A stretch of DNA of 64,000 nt. Origin: Hypericum androsaemum (Eukaryota; Streptophyta; Magnoliopsida; Malpighiales; Hypericaceae). The stretch covers positions 4,612,558 to 4,676,557 of the forward strand of contig OZ023198.1 in assembly GCA_963995505.1 (NCBI GenBank). Direction: 5' to 3'. Below the pieces are notes generated by a model. The model was given only the letters and a program-made list of their open reading frames with translations, had not been told where the DNA came from and did no database searches. This document shows, in pieces, positions 1 through 11,792 of this stretch. Made by a program: the position numbers and the translations under genes. Within the stretch, counting starts at the first letter, position 1. Each line of letters opens with the position of its first letter.

Positions 1-510
1 GCAATTCAGATGCAATTGCGTCCTTCCAATAGTTGTGGGTGATGACTTCAGCGTATGTTCTAGGCTCTAGAGTATCTAGCAGACTTAAAGAGAAAGCTTA
101 TGCGAGCTAGAAAGGTTATCGATACTAAAATAAGAAGTAAGTGGATATAAGGAGCTGACCTGCCCTGATGATGATGTAGTAAGATTGAGTGCAGAGCCAT
201 ATAAATAATCAGAAAGATGAGCTGGAGGAGCTCGATGTCTTTCGGATCTTCTGACAGGAACATCAACATGGGAAGAGGGAGGTGGGTCTGTATGGTGACT
301 GGAGGGTGAAACGGGTTGGGATGTGGACGGTGGTTGGGGTGAAAGTGGAGGATGAGCTACATGGTGATCAATAGGGGAATCCAAGTTGGGCAATGTTTCA
401 GTCAGGGGGCTAGCAGTAGGTAGGACATGATCAGTGGGATGATATGGTTGAAAAATAGTTTGATCATACACATGCTGATTTTGGAAGGGAAAAACATCCT
501 CGTAAAACAT
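1..510 (-). pseudogene. copia polyprotein: integrase-RT linker and start of reverse transcriptase
   Basis: The frame read from 510 has a long Pro/Ser/His-rich stretch followed by RRSERHRAPPAHLSDY, the usual link between copia integrase and reverse transcriptase. Past the stop near base 88, another frame at 1-57 reads TYAEVITHNYWKDAIASEL, the typical entry into copia RT (Y-x-E-A/V ... W..A...E). The RT catalytic core lies outside the window. Linker and RT start are in different frames, so a break lies between them. Confidence 0.85.
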
Positions 511-1652
511 GACATCTCATGAATAAATAACTTGGTGAGTATGAAGGTTATAAAGTTTATAGCCTTTAAAGTGAGGGATGTCCCAAGAAATAAAAATGCA
601 GCAGATCTTGGATCAAATTTTATTCTTCCAGCAGATAAAGTTGAGGCATAACGCAGGCATCTGAAAATACGTAGATGGCTCAACTTTGGCAGCTGGTTGT
701 GCAACATTTCAAAAGGAGTTTTATGATGTAAAATGGTGGAATGTGATATGTTGATCAAATAAGTAGCATGCAGTATGCAATCACTCCAGAAAATTAATGG
801 TAAGTGAGCTTGAATACATAAACAATGGGCTACATTTAAAATATAATAATGCTTCCTCTCCACTCTCCCATTTTGTTGGGGAGTTTGCACACATGAAAAC
901 TCGTGATGAATGTCAGTTTGAGCAAAAAAATCAGTCATGCAAAACTCTTGTCCTTGATCACTACGAATTAGTTTAACCTTACATGAAAAATGTCGTTCAA
1001 CTATGCTGTAAAATTATTCTAAAAGAGGGCAAGCTTCAGCTTTAGACTTCATTAAATATGTCCACAATGTACGACTATGATCATCAACAATGGTTAGAAA
1101 ACATGAGAAGCCATCATAAGAGGGAATGCTATATTTGCCCAAAATATCAACACGAATAAGATCAAAATTCTTCATTGTAATTGATTTACTGATGGGAAAA
1201 GAAAGTCTTTGGTGTTTGGCTAAGTGACATACGTCGCATAGGCTAGGCACAGAGATATCTATGCTAGGCTTATATTGCTTCATAGTCTGCAGTTTAGGGA
1301 AAGGTAAATGTCCTAATCTACTATGCCATAGAGCTAAATCGTTGTGGATAAGCTGTAAGGTTGCTGTGGTGTTAGGTGTAGGAGATGTGTGAGGTGGTTG
1401 ATGTCCCGTATGTAGAAGATATAGTCCCTTTGTGAGCTCTGCCTTACCAATCATCTTCAGGGTACCAAGGTCCTGGATAAGACAAGATATGGCTGTGAAG
1501 TTAGCAGAACATGATGATGACTGCAGCAATTTGCTAACAGAAAGAAGATTAAACGTGAATTTGGGCACAAATAGAACGTTCTTAAGAATTAATGAACTAG
1601 AAAGACAAACTGTGCCTATGTGAGTTGCCTGTTCTCTGGAACCAGTAGGCAA
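402..1652 (-). pseudogene. copia integrase with GAG-pre-integrase zinc region, broken
   Basis: The frame 1014-1652 begins within the pre-integrase region and reads LWHSRLGHLPFPKL followed by CDVCHLAKHQRL, the HHCC zinc-binding part. It continues to the integrase core (VDILG, then FLTIVDDHSR). A stop near 1013 interrupts it. Beyond that the core resumes with RSDQGQEF and, in frame 402-938, the block QTPQQNGRVERKH. The three acidic residues D, D and E of the DDE core are therefore all recognisable, but on interrupted frames. Product is inactive as it stands. Confidence 0.9.
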
Positions 1653-1676
1653 ACCTATATGAGTGTTAGAAAGTGA

Positions 1677-2870
1677 TTAAAAATTGGAAAAGACATCAAA
1701 AGAGCATGCGATGTGATCTGTTGCCCTAGTATCAACAATCCAAGTATGATGGGAAAAGGAAGAGATGGTTCCTACAAAAGAAGTGATCAGGGTACCTGAG
1801 TGGGAGGCACTATGAGTACTAGAGTTAAATTGGGGCAAATGACCTGTGCGATCATTTGAAGAATGTCCAACGCTTGGGTTAGACATGGAAGACTGTTGAA
1901 GGAGATTGAGAAGCCCAGAACGCTGCTCTGCAGTCAAGCTCAACGTAGAGAAGTCCTGAGGCAAGTGAGTTGTGCTTTGCAGTGAACTATGAGTCATATG
2001 ATTCGCCATACGTGAGTTGTTTGGAGCAGATCCATCATGGGTTGGTGTTCTAAATTTAAAACCTAGTGGAAACCCATGCTTGTGATAGCACTTGTCAACA
2101 GTGTGACCAAGTAAATTACAAAAAGTGCATTGTAGTTTCTTACCACTAGAGTTCCAATTTTTCCTGTAACCTCCACTGCCTTGGGCAGCAAAGCTGCTGG
2201 AATCATTCTCAGACTCATTCATCACCCCACGAGTCATTGGTACCGATTGAGTTGGCAATATATACTGTTGCTCATGTTGGTGAGCCAAATAGAGAGCTCG
2301 AGTGAGAGTAGGAAGTGGATCACTCAACAAGATCTGTGATCTAACACCAGAATAATTATCATTGAGTCCCTTCAAGAACGTAATCACTTGATTTATCTCA
2401 GAATAATCTCTAACAATGCGAATAGCAGCACATGAATCATCTAGATCCTTATCATAATCATCCTTCTTAACACACTTGCAGCAGGGAATAGGCTGTAGTT
2501 CCTCTAATTGATCCCACAGTGTTTGAAACTGGGTAAAGTAATTTGTAACAGATAACGCACCTTGATGAAACCCATGGATCTCCTCTAGCAGGTTGCTAAT
2601 TCAGACAGCATCTCCTCGCCCAAAATGCTGCTTCAAGTTGCTTCAGGCCGCAGTTGCACTTTCAAAGTGATGAAGTGACTACGCGATGGTGGGTTCCACA
2701 GATCTGATGATCCAGTTGAGGACAATGTTATTGGAGCATTTTCAAGCGGAGTAGTGAGCATTACTGCGACGAGGTGGCTTCTGGGTGTCGTCGATGAACT
2801 GGTCTTTGTTCTTGCAGCGAAGGGTGAGGAGCATCAACTTGCTCTATGAGTATTAGTTTTCCCCATTTAG
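1677..2870 (-). pseudogene. copia gag and protease region, broken
   Basis: The upstream part (2390-2870) reads like copia gag (NGENYS near the start, then SVTNYFTQFQTLWDQLEEL) but has several in-frame stops. The open stretch 1677-2387 continues gag and holds one zinc knuckle, CTFCNLLGHTVDKC (C-x2-C-x4-H-x4-C), then YHKHGFPLG. The protease active site follows as WIVDTRATDHI. The family motif is D-S/T-G-A, so here the glycine is replaced by arginine, which would abolish activity. Confidence 0.9.
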
Positions 2871-3012
2871 GAGGGGCGAGACTAGAACCAAGGTGGGGGC
2901 TTCACTAGAGTGAAAATAATATGGGCTACTTTCATCTATGGGTAAAATAGAGCCTCTCGCCTGCTCCATCGCAAGCTGAGGAAGAGGATCGGTTCCACTT
3001 GTCATATGTGGT

Positions 3013-3024
3013 GCTTTGATACCA
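3013..3024 (-). promoter_or_regulatory. primer binding site, tRNA-Met type
   Basis: The minus strand reads TGGTATCAAAGC directly after the LTR end. It differs by one base from TGGTATCAGAGC, the initiator tRNA-Met complement used by most plant copia elements. It fixes the LTR edge at 3025. Confidence 0.85.
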
Positions 3025-3250
3025 TGTCAAAGTTTGTTTGGTTTGTTTGCGGCGGCTATTAATAGTGAAGAGAAGAAAGGAAAAACTTGGTGGAGAAGAA
3101 GCTCCAGAATTTTCTCATTAATTGTGTCCATGTACAAGTGTAGCATATTCCTATATACAGCTCTTACACGTGGAGAGGGAAAAGAAAAGGACAAAGGACA
3201 AAAGGAATAAAATCATCAGAGAAATGATTCATTGTGATAATCCCGTAACA
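3025..3250 (-). repeat. 5' LTR of the copia element
   Basis: 226 bp, starting TGTTACGG and ending TTTGACA on the minus strand (TG...CA ends). It abuts the primer site on one side. A TATATAGG box on the minus strand lies near 3151-3163 and is the likely promoter of the element. The base block GATTT at 3251-3255 would be the flanking target duplication, but its partner is outside the window. Confidence 0.85.
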
Positions 3251-3600
3251 GATTTGTTCCCAGATATCTTCTCTCATCATTTCAGTGGGACTCGAATGTT
3301 TCCCACTAAGAAATATCTAGCTGATGTGGCAGATGTGTTGGTAGATGCATATAGATCAATGCAAGGCCTGCAAGTAGCTTGGCCCATTTCAGCTGATGGG
3401 CTTAACACACCTGGGCTGTTTATGTTGCCGCCCGCGAGGAAGGTTGCGAGGCCTGAAATGGTGGTCACGACGAGCAACGCCTTACTCGCCGGGAGGCTCG
3501 ACGAAGAAGATTGGGTCATTGTCTATGGGTATATATTTACTTTCTTTATCTGCCCTTTAGTTCACAGCCCGAAGTTCTCCCTCTAGAGGGCCGACACGAA
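3251..3600 (+). other. unrecognised exon-like open stretch
   Basis: Next to the copia LTR the plus strand stays open over about 330 bp and has more balanced composition than its surroundings. It reads DLFPDIFSHHFSGTRM, then AYRSMQGLQVAWPIS, then a segment ending LDEEDWVIVY, after which GTATAT could be a splice donor. The balanced codon use suggests an exon of a host gene cut by the copia insertion, with the upstream part to the left or deleted. I could not assign a family. Confidence 0.35.
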
Positions 3601-5060
3601 GGTGTTCATCCCGTGGTCCTTGTTCTCATGGGATTCCCAATTATAAATTAGTGTTCATCCCGAATTCAATTCGGTGGTTATTAATTTAGTATTTTTGCTT
3701 ATTTAATTTGTTGTTCTTGTTATTCTAGAGGTTGAATAATGTGAATTTTTTTTTACTGAGGGGCATTTGGTCATTTCAGGTGCAATTTTACAGGAAGTAT
3801 TTTCTGATACCGGAGCTAGGGACATGAGAGGTCCATTTTAGCAAACTTGGAGAATAGAGATATAGGTTTTAAAACATTAAGAACTCTATTAGTTATTTCG
3901 TTAAACCATAGGCATACGAGGGTAATTTGTCCTTTTTTCTTTCCTTATACCAACTACTATCTAAAAATTCTAAAAAAATACTATCTAAGTATTCACTTCG
4001 ACGATTAATATAAAATCAAGACAAATAAAGTTTAAAAAAATGAAAAAATAATTTAAATTTAATGCTGGTATATTTTCTAAAATTAAAATCAAATTTCTTA
4101 CTTAAATTATATCATTTTTTCAATTAATGTAAGGGCTCGTTTTGTTTTTTTTGGTGTTTTTCCTTAGGAGGAGGAGCATATGTAGTCAAAGGACAAGTCT
4201 TCGGTTGATGTGTGACGTGTAATTTTCTAAGCGTACTATTATCTTAGATGTGTACAGTGTAGACCAAATAAGTTGTTATATAGTTTAATTAGAAATTTTT
4301 GAATTTTGATTTTTATAAACTTGTTATATTGTAAAGAATCTTTGGCATAGCGATACACAACATACAATGATTGATGAAGAAGGTTCAAAACCTAAAAAAA
4401 TGTAATTCTATAAGTAAATAATTTACCTTCACAAAAAATACTTGTTATATTGTTTTTATTACTTTGTTATCATATTATTCACTAATATATTAGTAATAGT
4501 TTTGAGATAGGTAATATCTTTTTGAATTCTTGTAAATATATTTCTACCAAATATTTATACAGTTATATTCTCAAAATTCGAAAGTTTCCATTAAGTTAGT
4601 TTCTTATATTAATTTAATAAATACTTGGTAGCAACCTGGAAAATAACTAGTTTTAGATGTGACAAAAGGCTGTGAGATCTCCAAAACGGAAATGTTCCAC
4701 TCAAGGCATCAAACGACAAGGTTAACATCACTAACTTGATTTTGTTCCTTCTAAATGAATATTTAACCGACACTAGACGACAAGTTAAAAAAATATTCAT
4801 AAACAGTATATAATAAAAATGTTTAGCTTTAAAAATATCCACAATATTATATTTTTTTATGATTATTTTTCAAAAGATATGATTTATAAACTTTTCAAAA
4901 AAATATATAATTAACCATAAAGATAAATTAATTTTTTGAGGAATGATACCATATATATTTGGTCAATTACGTGGGAAAATCCCTCAAGAACAATACACAA
5001 AGCTGCAAACGGTGGTGTAAAAACCAATCCCCCACCAGATTACCTATTTCAAATTGTTTA
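3601..5060. other. AT-rich spacer without recognisable gene
   Basis: Runs of A and T, no long open frame with coding character, no repeat that recurs elsewhere in the window. Confidence 0.6.
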
Positions 5061-5148
5061 CATAATCATTGAGTGGCCTGGTTCTCGCATAAGAAGTGTA
5101 TCAACATTTGCCTAGGTTCTAATAAAAGAGACTCGATTTACCAGAACA

Positions 5149-5546
5149 TATTAGAATCTTCATATCCAACCCAAAATTTTAAGACAATGGCTTGGTGAAT
5201 TTTTCACACTTATAAATTTGCCCTCTTGTCTCCCACTCGTGTTTTAACCGATGTGGGATTTTCAACACGCCTCCTCAAATGAGATCCATCGGGTCGAAGA
5301 TTGCACTAGCTTTGATTTCACCAAAGTGCGAGAAATAGGGGTCGTGTGAACTCAACAATGGGCATGGCATCAACCCGCTCTGATACCATGTTAGAATTTC
5401 TATATCCAACCCAAAATCTTAAACTATATCATGGAGATTCTAACACTTATACATGAATGAGGGGCAATTTTATAAATGGGTTGGTAGATTTTCTACACTT
5501 ATAAACATGCCTCACTCGTGTTTTAACCGATGTGAAATTCTCAACA
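5149..5546 (-). mobile_element. TRIM (miniature LTR retrotransposon), copy 1
   Basis: Left LTR is 5149-5267, right LTR is 5389-5546, and the internal part is only about 121 bp. Next to the right LTR the minus strand reads TGGTATCAGAGC (5377-5388), a perfect tRNA-Met primer site. Next to the left LTR it reads ATTTGAGGAGGCG, a polypurine tract. LTRs begin TGTTGA.AATC and end TTAGAAT.. with one mutated end. There is no coding capacity. It sits inside the RNase H part of a LINE. A clear target duplication was not found. Confidence 0.85.
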
Positions 5547-5992
5547 AAATATTCGTGAGCATCCGTTGTCCAACAAGGTGTAAGTAAGAAATAATCTGTT
5601 TCCACGGTGGTCTGACCTAGGAATTCCTCCCAAACTATAGAAAGAGCCAGACCAATGGCATGAAGTTCATCCTGCAATGATGAAGCGGCTAAATAGGTGT
5701 CCACCTGACCTTGAAGAACAAGGCCTTTATAATTACGAGCAACCACAACTAACTCGGACAAAGAAGAATCATTCATCCAAGAAGCATCGCGACTGAGTTT
5801 CACAGAGCCATCCATCGAAGGACTCCGCGAACTTTGTTGGGACCGAGTTTGGACAGGTTGCAGCATCTGCAGACCTGAGACCTGCAAGAACGCATAGCTA
5901 AAAATAGAAGCTTCATCGACAACAACAATGGGATCAATCTTCACATTTTAAAAAAGAAATTGATTCCTAGCTAACCACAAACTCCAACATAG

Positions 5993-6630
5993 TATTGGGG
6001 TCCCATCCCATTATGTCCATTTAGTTCATTTAATTGGACATGATAATGAAGATGCCCACAAATTAAGGAAAAGAAAAGATGGACATGATGATGAAGATGC
6101 CCACAAATTAAGGAAAAGAAAAGATGGACATGATGATAAAAATGCCCACAAATTAAGGAAGAAAACATGGAGGATTTTATGGAACATTTGTTCCATATGA
6201 ACTTTCCTCCTTTATAAAAGAGGAGATGATCTTCCATGGAAATACTTCCACAAAATGAAGAAAAACTCCAAGTAGAGAGTTTAGAGAGAAATAGATAGTT
6301 TTCAAGTTCTATAGAGAGAGAGCTTGAGGTAAAAATAGAGTGAGTGAAAATTCTCTACTGTAAAATACGAGTGAAACACGAGAGTGGGATAACTCGGGGT
6401 ATCGGGCAGTGAGGATATTTTTACCACTGTAATTTCTCTATTTACTAGTGGATATTTTTCGGAGCTGGTCCCGTGGTTTTTCCCTCTGATATTTAGAGGG
6501 TTTTCCACGTAAATTTTGGTGTTCCTCTTGGTGGTGTTTTTCTTTCCCATCTACTTTTGACCGTGGTAATTATTAATTATCGGAGTAAATTTTATTTACC
6601 GCTTCCGCTGTACGAGTCAAATTCCCAACA
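5993..6630 (+). mobile_element. solo LTR (copia-like) with CATAG target duplication
   Basis: 638 bp flanked by CATAG on both sides (5988-5992 and 6631-6635). It ends CCCAACA; its start TATTGGGG is probably a mutated TGTTGGGG. A TATA box (TTTATAAAAGAGG) lies near 6209. Removing it with one CATAG copy joins the LINE reading frame on the minus strand, which confirms the borders. The internal domain was lost, presumably by LTR-LTR recombination. Confidence 0.9.
6036..6161. repeat. 45-bp tandem repeat, about 2.8 copies, in the solo LTR
   Basis: Units start at 6036, 6081 and 6126, each beginning GGACATGATRATGAAGATGC with few changes. The array lies upstream of the LTR TATA box, where retrotransposon LTRs often keep enhancer repeats. 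Confidence 0.9.
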
Positions 6631-6960
6631 CATAGATGCATAGCGAAAGCTTTAAGAGGATGATCAACATAAGAGTGAAGTAAATCAAACACAGATTGCA
6701 GCAAATGGCCAAAGGAATAGTTCACAAAATGATCAAAATCTGAAACCAAAAGGACTATGGAGCCAAGAGGCTCGAACATGTGGACACTCAAAAATCACGT
6801 GAACAACAGTTCCAGGTTCAGGAAAACATATGTAGCAGATAGGAGAAGGAGCAAGAGTTCTCCTATATAAATTTCCAGCAGTAAGGAGCCCATTTTTTTT
6901 CAGCCTCCAAAAAAAAATTCTGAATTTTTGGAGCGACAAAATTCTGAATTTCTGGAGTGA

Positions 6961-8110
6961 CCTTTAGCCTCCATTATTTGAATTATTCAAAAAGGTTAAT
7001 TATTTGAGTTGGATAAAGTATGTGAAATAGACGGGTTTTTTTTAATGTTTTCTAATGGAACGGAAAATTAATATGTTTATGGTGATTTTAAAATTTGAAA
7101 GTCAATGAAAATTATTTGGTAATTATATGTGTTATTTGAGATATAAATTGATCTCATGATCTTATAAATTTGATTTTTTCAAATTTAAGAACTAATTAAC
7201 TAAAAATCGGATGTCTTTTTATATTATATAAAATCTTAGGATTGTGTGAATTTTTATCGCAATTTCAAATTTCTCAGAATCTAATTTAACATCGTTAATT
7301 TTTCAATCTAATTTTACTGTAGTTTTATATCAGTTTAGATTTGTATCATCTCATATTCGATCAACATTGCGTTAACTAGTCTAGATACAAATCACGTAGT
7401 ATCTTTAAGATAATAATGTTCTCCGAATAATTATTTAACCATCTTCTTAATAGCTCTCCAATTTTCTTAGTTAAGTTAAAATAATATTAAGTATTTTTGT
7501 TAATATTTTACAGTTATTTAATATTAGTAATTAAATAATTAACGAAAGACTCCACGTCACGGCTCACCTCCAGCCACGCGTCTATGTCGCCCCCTCAACG
7601 AGGGACGTGTGGCTAGCGCTTCCCTCGGCCCCCGTGCACGCCCCACCCTTCGGTTCCCGTAAAATAAAAGCGTTTCCCGCTTCTTTCTGATAATAAAGGT
7701 TTTCGGACAGGCGAACACGTGGAAGCGGTGGCCGACAGGACCCGGCACGTGCTTCACCCCTTATCTTCGTGCGATTATCATTTTCCCTTTTATATTAACT
7801 TATTTTATTTTAGTAATGTTGTTGCTGGATATAAAACTTGTTGATCCATTTATAAGTCATTTATAACTGTGGATAATACATATACAATTGGTTTAAGATT
7901 TTAAATAGTATTTGATCCGATTCATGACGCGTGAGGCAAATTGTTCAAGTCGACTAAAACATGAAATTTAACCTAAATTTTGAGTCAGATTCTAACAAAT
8001 TCTATTCTTTTTTAAGAGAACTCGATTCAATGATTTTTTGAATAAAAATGTATCTGTAGAATTAATCTATTGTAATTAACTATGGTATACCTACAGTAGA
8101 AAAACAGATA
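6961..8110. other. AT-rich spacer holding a GC-rich ACGT-motif island
   Basis: Mostly AT-rich and without coding character. The exception is 7540-7770, which is GC-rich and described separately. Confidence 0.6.
7551..7751. promoter_or_regulatory. GC-rich island with clustered ACGT-core motifs
   Basis: Within about 200 bp there are CCACGTCAC (7552), GACGTGTGG (7604), a palindromic CACGTG G-box in AACACGTGGAA (7716-7721) and a second one in GGCACGTGCTT (7746-7751). In plants such motifs bind bZIP and bHLH factors and are typical of ABA- or light-regulated promoters. No gene of recognisable family starts nearby, so this may be an orphaned promoter or a repeat fragment. Confidence 0.35.
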
Positions 8111-8119
8111 GTTAATGGA

Positions 8120-8505
8120 TCTTTGATGGACAATCCTCGACAAGTGCATGAGGTGTTATTCGTGACTCTAGCACGCTTTCGTTGTGTGGATTTCTAAAGG
8201 ACATCAGCTGACTTCAGACAGGAACTTCAGGCGAATGCATGTGGAAGTCGACTATTCAATAGCCATAATTCATGGTGAGAGGGAGGTGGCATGTGACCAT
8301 CCGTAGTTGATTCTATCCCATCGAGCGAGGGAATTGCTTACACGTGACTGGTTGATTCTTGTTCATCACACCAGGCGGGAAGGCAATCTTATGATCAATG
8401 TGCTATCGAAACATCCTTCGACCATTTCCTACGACTATATCAAGCTTACCACTTTTTTATTATCTTGTTTAGATGCATATTTAGATGACATAAAAAAATA
8501 AGTCC
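8120..8505 (+). pseudogene. LINE RNase H remnant
   Basis: The plus strand reads GVIRDSS near 8149 and, in the open frame from 8307, LSHRARELLTRDWLILVHHTRREGNLMINVLSKH. The latter matches the end of plant LINE RNase H (..LL.R.W.V...H..REGN..AD.LAK). Stops interrupt the part in between and the upstream domains are gone. Confidence 0.7.
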
Positions 8506-8907
8506 GTCCCATTGTACTTGTACGAGATGAACAAAATTTAGAGGATTCTTTATTCAACGTTTTTACGACAAAAACGTTTTTTTAGGGAACCAATGGTTAT
8601 TAGTTTCCTAATAAACGTAGTTGATACCCAGCCCATGGTTTTGTGAGCATATATGTCTATGGCTTTGAAAGTCTTCCTCCGAAACAAAGGTGATATATGC
8701 AAATAAGAATTTAGGAGAATTGTTTGATTAAATGTCAATTATGTCCTTGTTTTCGTAGATCACACGTTTATTTTGGAGTTTCTATTTTTTTTATGGTTAT
8801 TTGGAATTTCTAAAATACTACGTACTTTACCAGTCGTTCTCACCCGACGACTATTTTATTTTTAAAAATAATTATCATAATTGTATTTTTTATATTTGTA
8901 TGGTTTA

Positions 8908-9250
8908 TGTTAAAATCTCAATATTCAATCTAAATCTTTAAGACAATAAGTTGGTAGATTTTTAACACTTGTAAACTTATCCACAACACTCACAACTAAC
9001 GATGTCAAATTCTCAACACGACCCCTCAAACGAAACCCATCGAGTCGAAGATTGCACGGGCTTTGACTTCACCAACGTGCGAGAAATGGGGGTCGTGCGA
9101 GCACAACAATGGACACAGGATCAACCCGCTCTGATACCATGTTAGAATCTCCATGCCCAACTCAAAACCTTAAAGTTATATGTTGATGGATTTTCAACAC
9201 TTATAAACTTGCTTACCACACTTGCAATTAAGGATGTGGGATTTTCAACA
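8908..9250 (-). mobile_element. TRIM, copy 2 (same family as 5149-5546)
   Basis: Left LTR 8908-9018 and right LTR 9140-9250 are both 111 bp. The internal part carries a perfect TGGTATCAGAGC primer site on the minus strand (9128-9139) and the same short internal sequence as copy 1. No open frame. The equal LTR length makes this the better preserved copy. Confidence 0.88.
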
Positions 9251-10645
9251 GTGGGATTCTCAAAATTTTGAATTGAGTATTTTTTAAGTGAATTCAAATC
9301 TCTTACCACTTAAATCAACTTCACTAGTCACCCAACAACTATTTAAATTAATTAACCATAAAAATAGTTTATTTTTATAAAGAATTCTCAATTTCAATTA
9401 TTGAGAACACATTATTTACTAAAATCATTTGTCACTATTCAACAATTTTAACTACCTCGAACATAGATTGGTCAATGTAACAAGTGCATGGATGCCAAAT
9501 GATATCAACCGAATAAAATTAATCGTTCAGATCAATTTTCATTGTAATTTTTTAATAAAAAGATAATTCTTTTTTTATTCAGACCAATTTTCATTGTAAT
9601 TTTTCCGGGATATGGGATGATCGGTGTTGACCGCAGGATTAAGATATTTTGGAGAAGTTGGATGGGCAGAACCGAGATTGGCCATAGGATTGCTTTCGTG
9701 TCTGATCTGGGAGGATTCGTGCATTACCCTATCGCAAGGGAAAAAGATACCGGGCACCGACAGTAATGGTCTCCCCCGATAAATATCGTACGGTACCCCT
9801 AAAAAAATAAAAAAATAAATATATATCGTACCTTGTCCCTTCTCCCACCTTTTGCTTTCCACAACGACTATATGCTTCCCTAGGAATATTATATATGGAC
9901 TTCCATTATATTTTGAAAGTAGTTATGTAATACAAAGTTAGTTTATTTATTGAACTATGTATAAATTTATTTATTGTTTGCAAATATTATGAAAGCTTCA
10001 AGGTAAAGCATACTATTTCTAGTGTATTTTATGATGTTTTTTTTGAAAACGGTACTTTATGATGGTTAACTAGTAAAAAATTGTTTGGGATGCGTGTGTG
10101 CAGAAAAAATATGCCAGAATTGAGTTAATCTTAATTTCAGTTTGATCGGAATACACATAAATTTCTATCTTTAAAATTTTTAAATAAAACAGAACAACAC
10201 CTTATTTTACATACTTGTACTATGTATCAACAAAAAATCAAATCAACTGAAAAATAAATAATTTTTATTTAATCAAGAGATTTCAAATTTGATATATTAA
10301 AGATACATTATAGATAAATATTTGTTAAAAAATTTGATACTATTTAAAAAGTTCAACTGGCTAAAAATATCCAGATATCATTATATAAAAAATAAGTTGC
10401 ATACATGATTACATGATTTATTTCGTGGACCACGAACATTTTGGGGTGTAATGTTGAACCACGAATTTAGTTAGCCATTGCTTTTTAAAGCCGTATACTC
10501 TACGATACTATGTTATTAAAACAATTGAGAATTTCTTCCCAACCTATGTAGCCTTTAAAACAAATAAATGCACACGTTTTCCTGACTCGGACATGTGAAT
10601 GATAAATTATTTTTCTAGCCTACCGGAAAGTTGGGATGGTAAATT
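9251..10645. other. AT-rich spacer
   Basis: No recognisable gene. A minus-strand open frame at 9575-9862 has no family likeness and is mostly built from low-complexity ends. Confidence 0.55.
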
Positions 10646-10649
10646 TATT

Positions 10650-11165
10650 TATTTATACGATTATTTATAATTAGAAGCAAGAATTATACAATTTTATATA
10701 AGAAATAACTGTCTATTTCAGCTGCAAAGTTCGGGCTTAATTTATTTTAAAGAATAATTACAATGGTTAAATTAAAAAGAGATAGCACGAAGTTTTATCA
10801 CTTTATACATACTCAAAAGGATTGACATTATATTTTTTTCTTAAAATAAGGGAAAAATGATATTTTTATTATTATAGTATTTTTGAAATCTACATTATAT
10901 TGCAAATATTACGTTTTGTGGGAAAGTACACCTAGATACCATGTATTATACAAATAGGTCTTTTTTTGTTGACATGGGCCTACTAACGCGGTATAGCTCC
11001 ACAATTTGGCAAATTTGTTGCTTGGAAATCCAAAACAAACAACCTAAGCCCAAATCAAAGGCCCAACAATCCAGCCCACCACCTCTCCACTGTTACGGAT
11101 TGAAGTGGGAAGAGTATTAATCGAAGGTTTTTGTGGGGATTTACATAATTGTATATAGTAAACAA
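10650..11165 (+). repeat. dispersed repeat R, copy 1
   Basis: About 515 bp that recurs in the same orientation at 51030-51550. Shared blocks include the segment around AGCACGAAGTTTTATCAC (10776) and TTTGGCAAATTTGTTGCTTG (11003). The two copies differ by scattered substitutions and small indels. No open frame or terminal repeat was recognised, so the class is unknown. Confidence 0.75.
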
Positions 11166-11529
11166 AACATTCATATAACTAATATTTATTGTAAGAGTTT
11201 TGTCATATTTTAAAAATTTTTGCCAGTTCGAAATAAGTCACCCTAATTAGTTCAAATTAAAATAAGATCAACTTTCAAACTAGTCACCTCGCCTACGTAT
11301 GAATCCAATCCAAATTTAAATTACTCGGCCAAACAAGTTCTCCTACCAAAAAATATATAACACATGTCATCGTAGTATGGTTTATTATAATTTAATAATT
11401 TATAACACGCGCATATATCACATGCTGGAATTAGGCGCTCCAGACATACAATTTAATAATAATAATATCACTTTATTTATTCAATTCTATTAATCTGTTT
11501 GATTCGCTGAAGATATTTTTATCCTGTTT

Positions 11530-11760
11530 ATTAATTCAAAAATTTGCATCTACATCTTTTAAAGGTTGAAGACAGGATGTATTCTAAATTGTTTACTACT
11601 CATATTTAGTTTGATTATATAGTTTTACTTTTTAAATTAATGGATTTTATCTTGAATCAAAATTTAAAAAAATATTTGAATCAGTTCTATAAATTCTAAC
11701 TCATTTTCCGAATTCATCCAAGCGTTGAGATGTAAGATTAGGCGAATTATAACCAATAAA
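11530..11760 (+). repeat. module edge block, copy 1
   Basis: Corresponds to 23745-24010 (shared blocks around TTTACTACTCAT, TTTAGTTTGATTATATAG and GGACTTTATCT or its variant). In both places this block lies upstream of a NIMIN-like gene, so it is the left edge of the repeated module. In copy 1 it is separated from the gene by two insertions (11793-12630 and 12698-13752). Confidence 0.65.
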
Positions 11761-11792
11761 AAGTTCAAATAGTAAGATACTCATATTGGGGG

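Larger units (their letters stand above)
1..3250 (-). mobile_element. Ty1/copia LTR retrotransposon, decayed, open at left edge
   Basis: Reading the minus strand from the right, one sees an LTR (3025-3250), a tRNA-Met type primer site (3013-3024), gag, protease, integrase, a proline/serine-rich linker and the first residues of reverse transcriptase, which runs off the window at base 1. The domain order gag-PR-INT-RT is that of copia elements. Several stops and frame changes break the polyprotein, so this copy cannot be autonomous. The other LTR lies outside the window. Confidence 0.95.
5060..6960 (-). pseudogene. LINE remnant: zf-RVT and RNase H, split by two insertions
   Basis: On the minus strand the zf-RVT domain is seen at 6733-6939 (KFRIFFWRLKKNGLLTAGNLYRR, then CYICFPEPGTVVHVIFECPH). 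It is followed by the linker that ends FAMHLC just before a solo LTR and resumes as WSLWLARNQFLF beyond it. RNase H comes next (5560-5944: KLSRDASWMN, ELHAIGLAL, VETDYF, giving the D, E and D positions). A TRIM then interrupts it, and a degraded tail (ANVDTLL) is visible near 5060-5140. The 5' part with endonuclease and RT is missing. It is a dead, 5'-truncated plant L1-type LINE. Confidence 0.8.

Noticed and set aside
5149..5546. A target duplication for TRIM copy 1 (GAACA / AAATA)
   Set aside because: Two mismatches in five bases are not better than chance.
9575..9862. Minus-strand frame of 95 codons
   Set aside because: No family likeness and a low-complexity N-terminus; not repeated elsewhere in the window.
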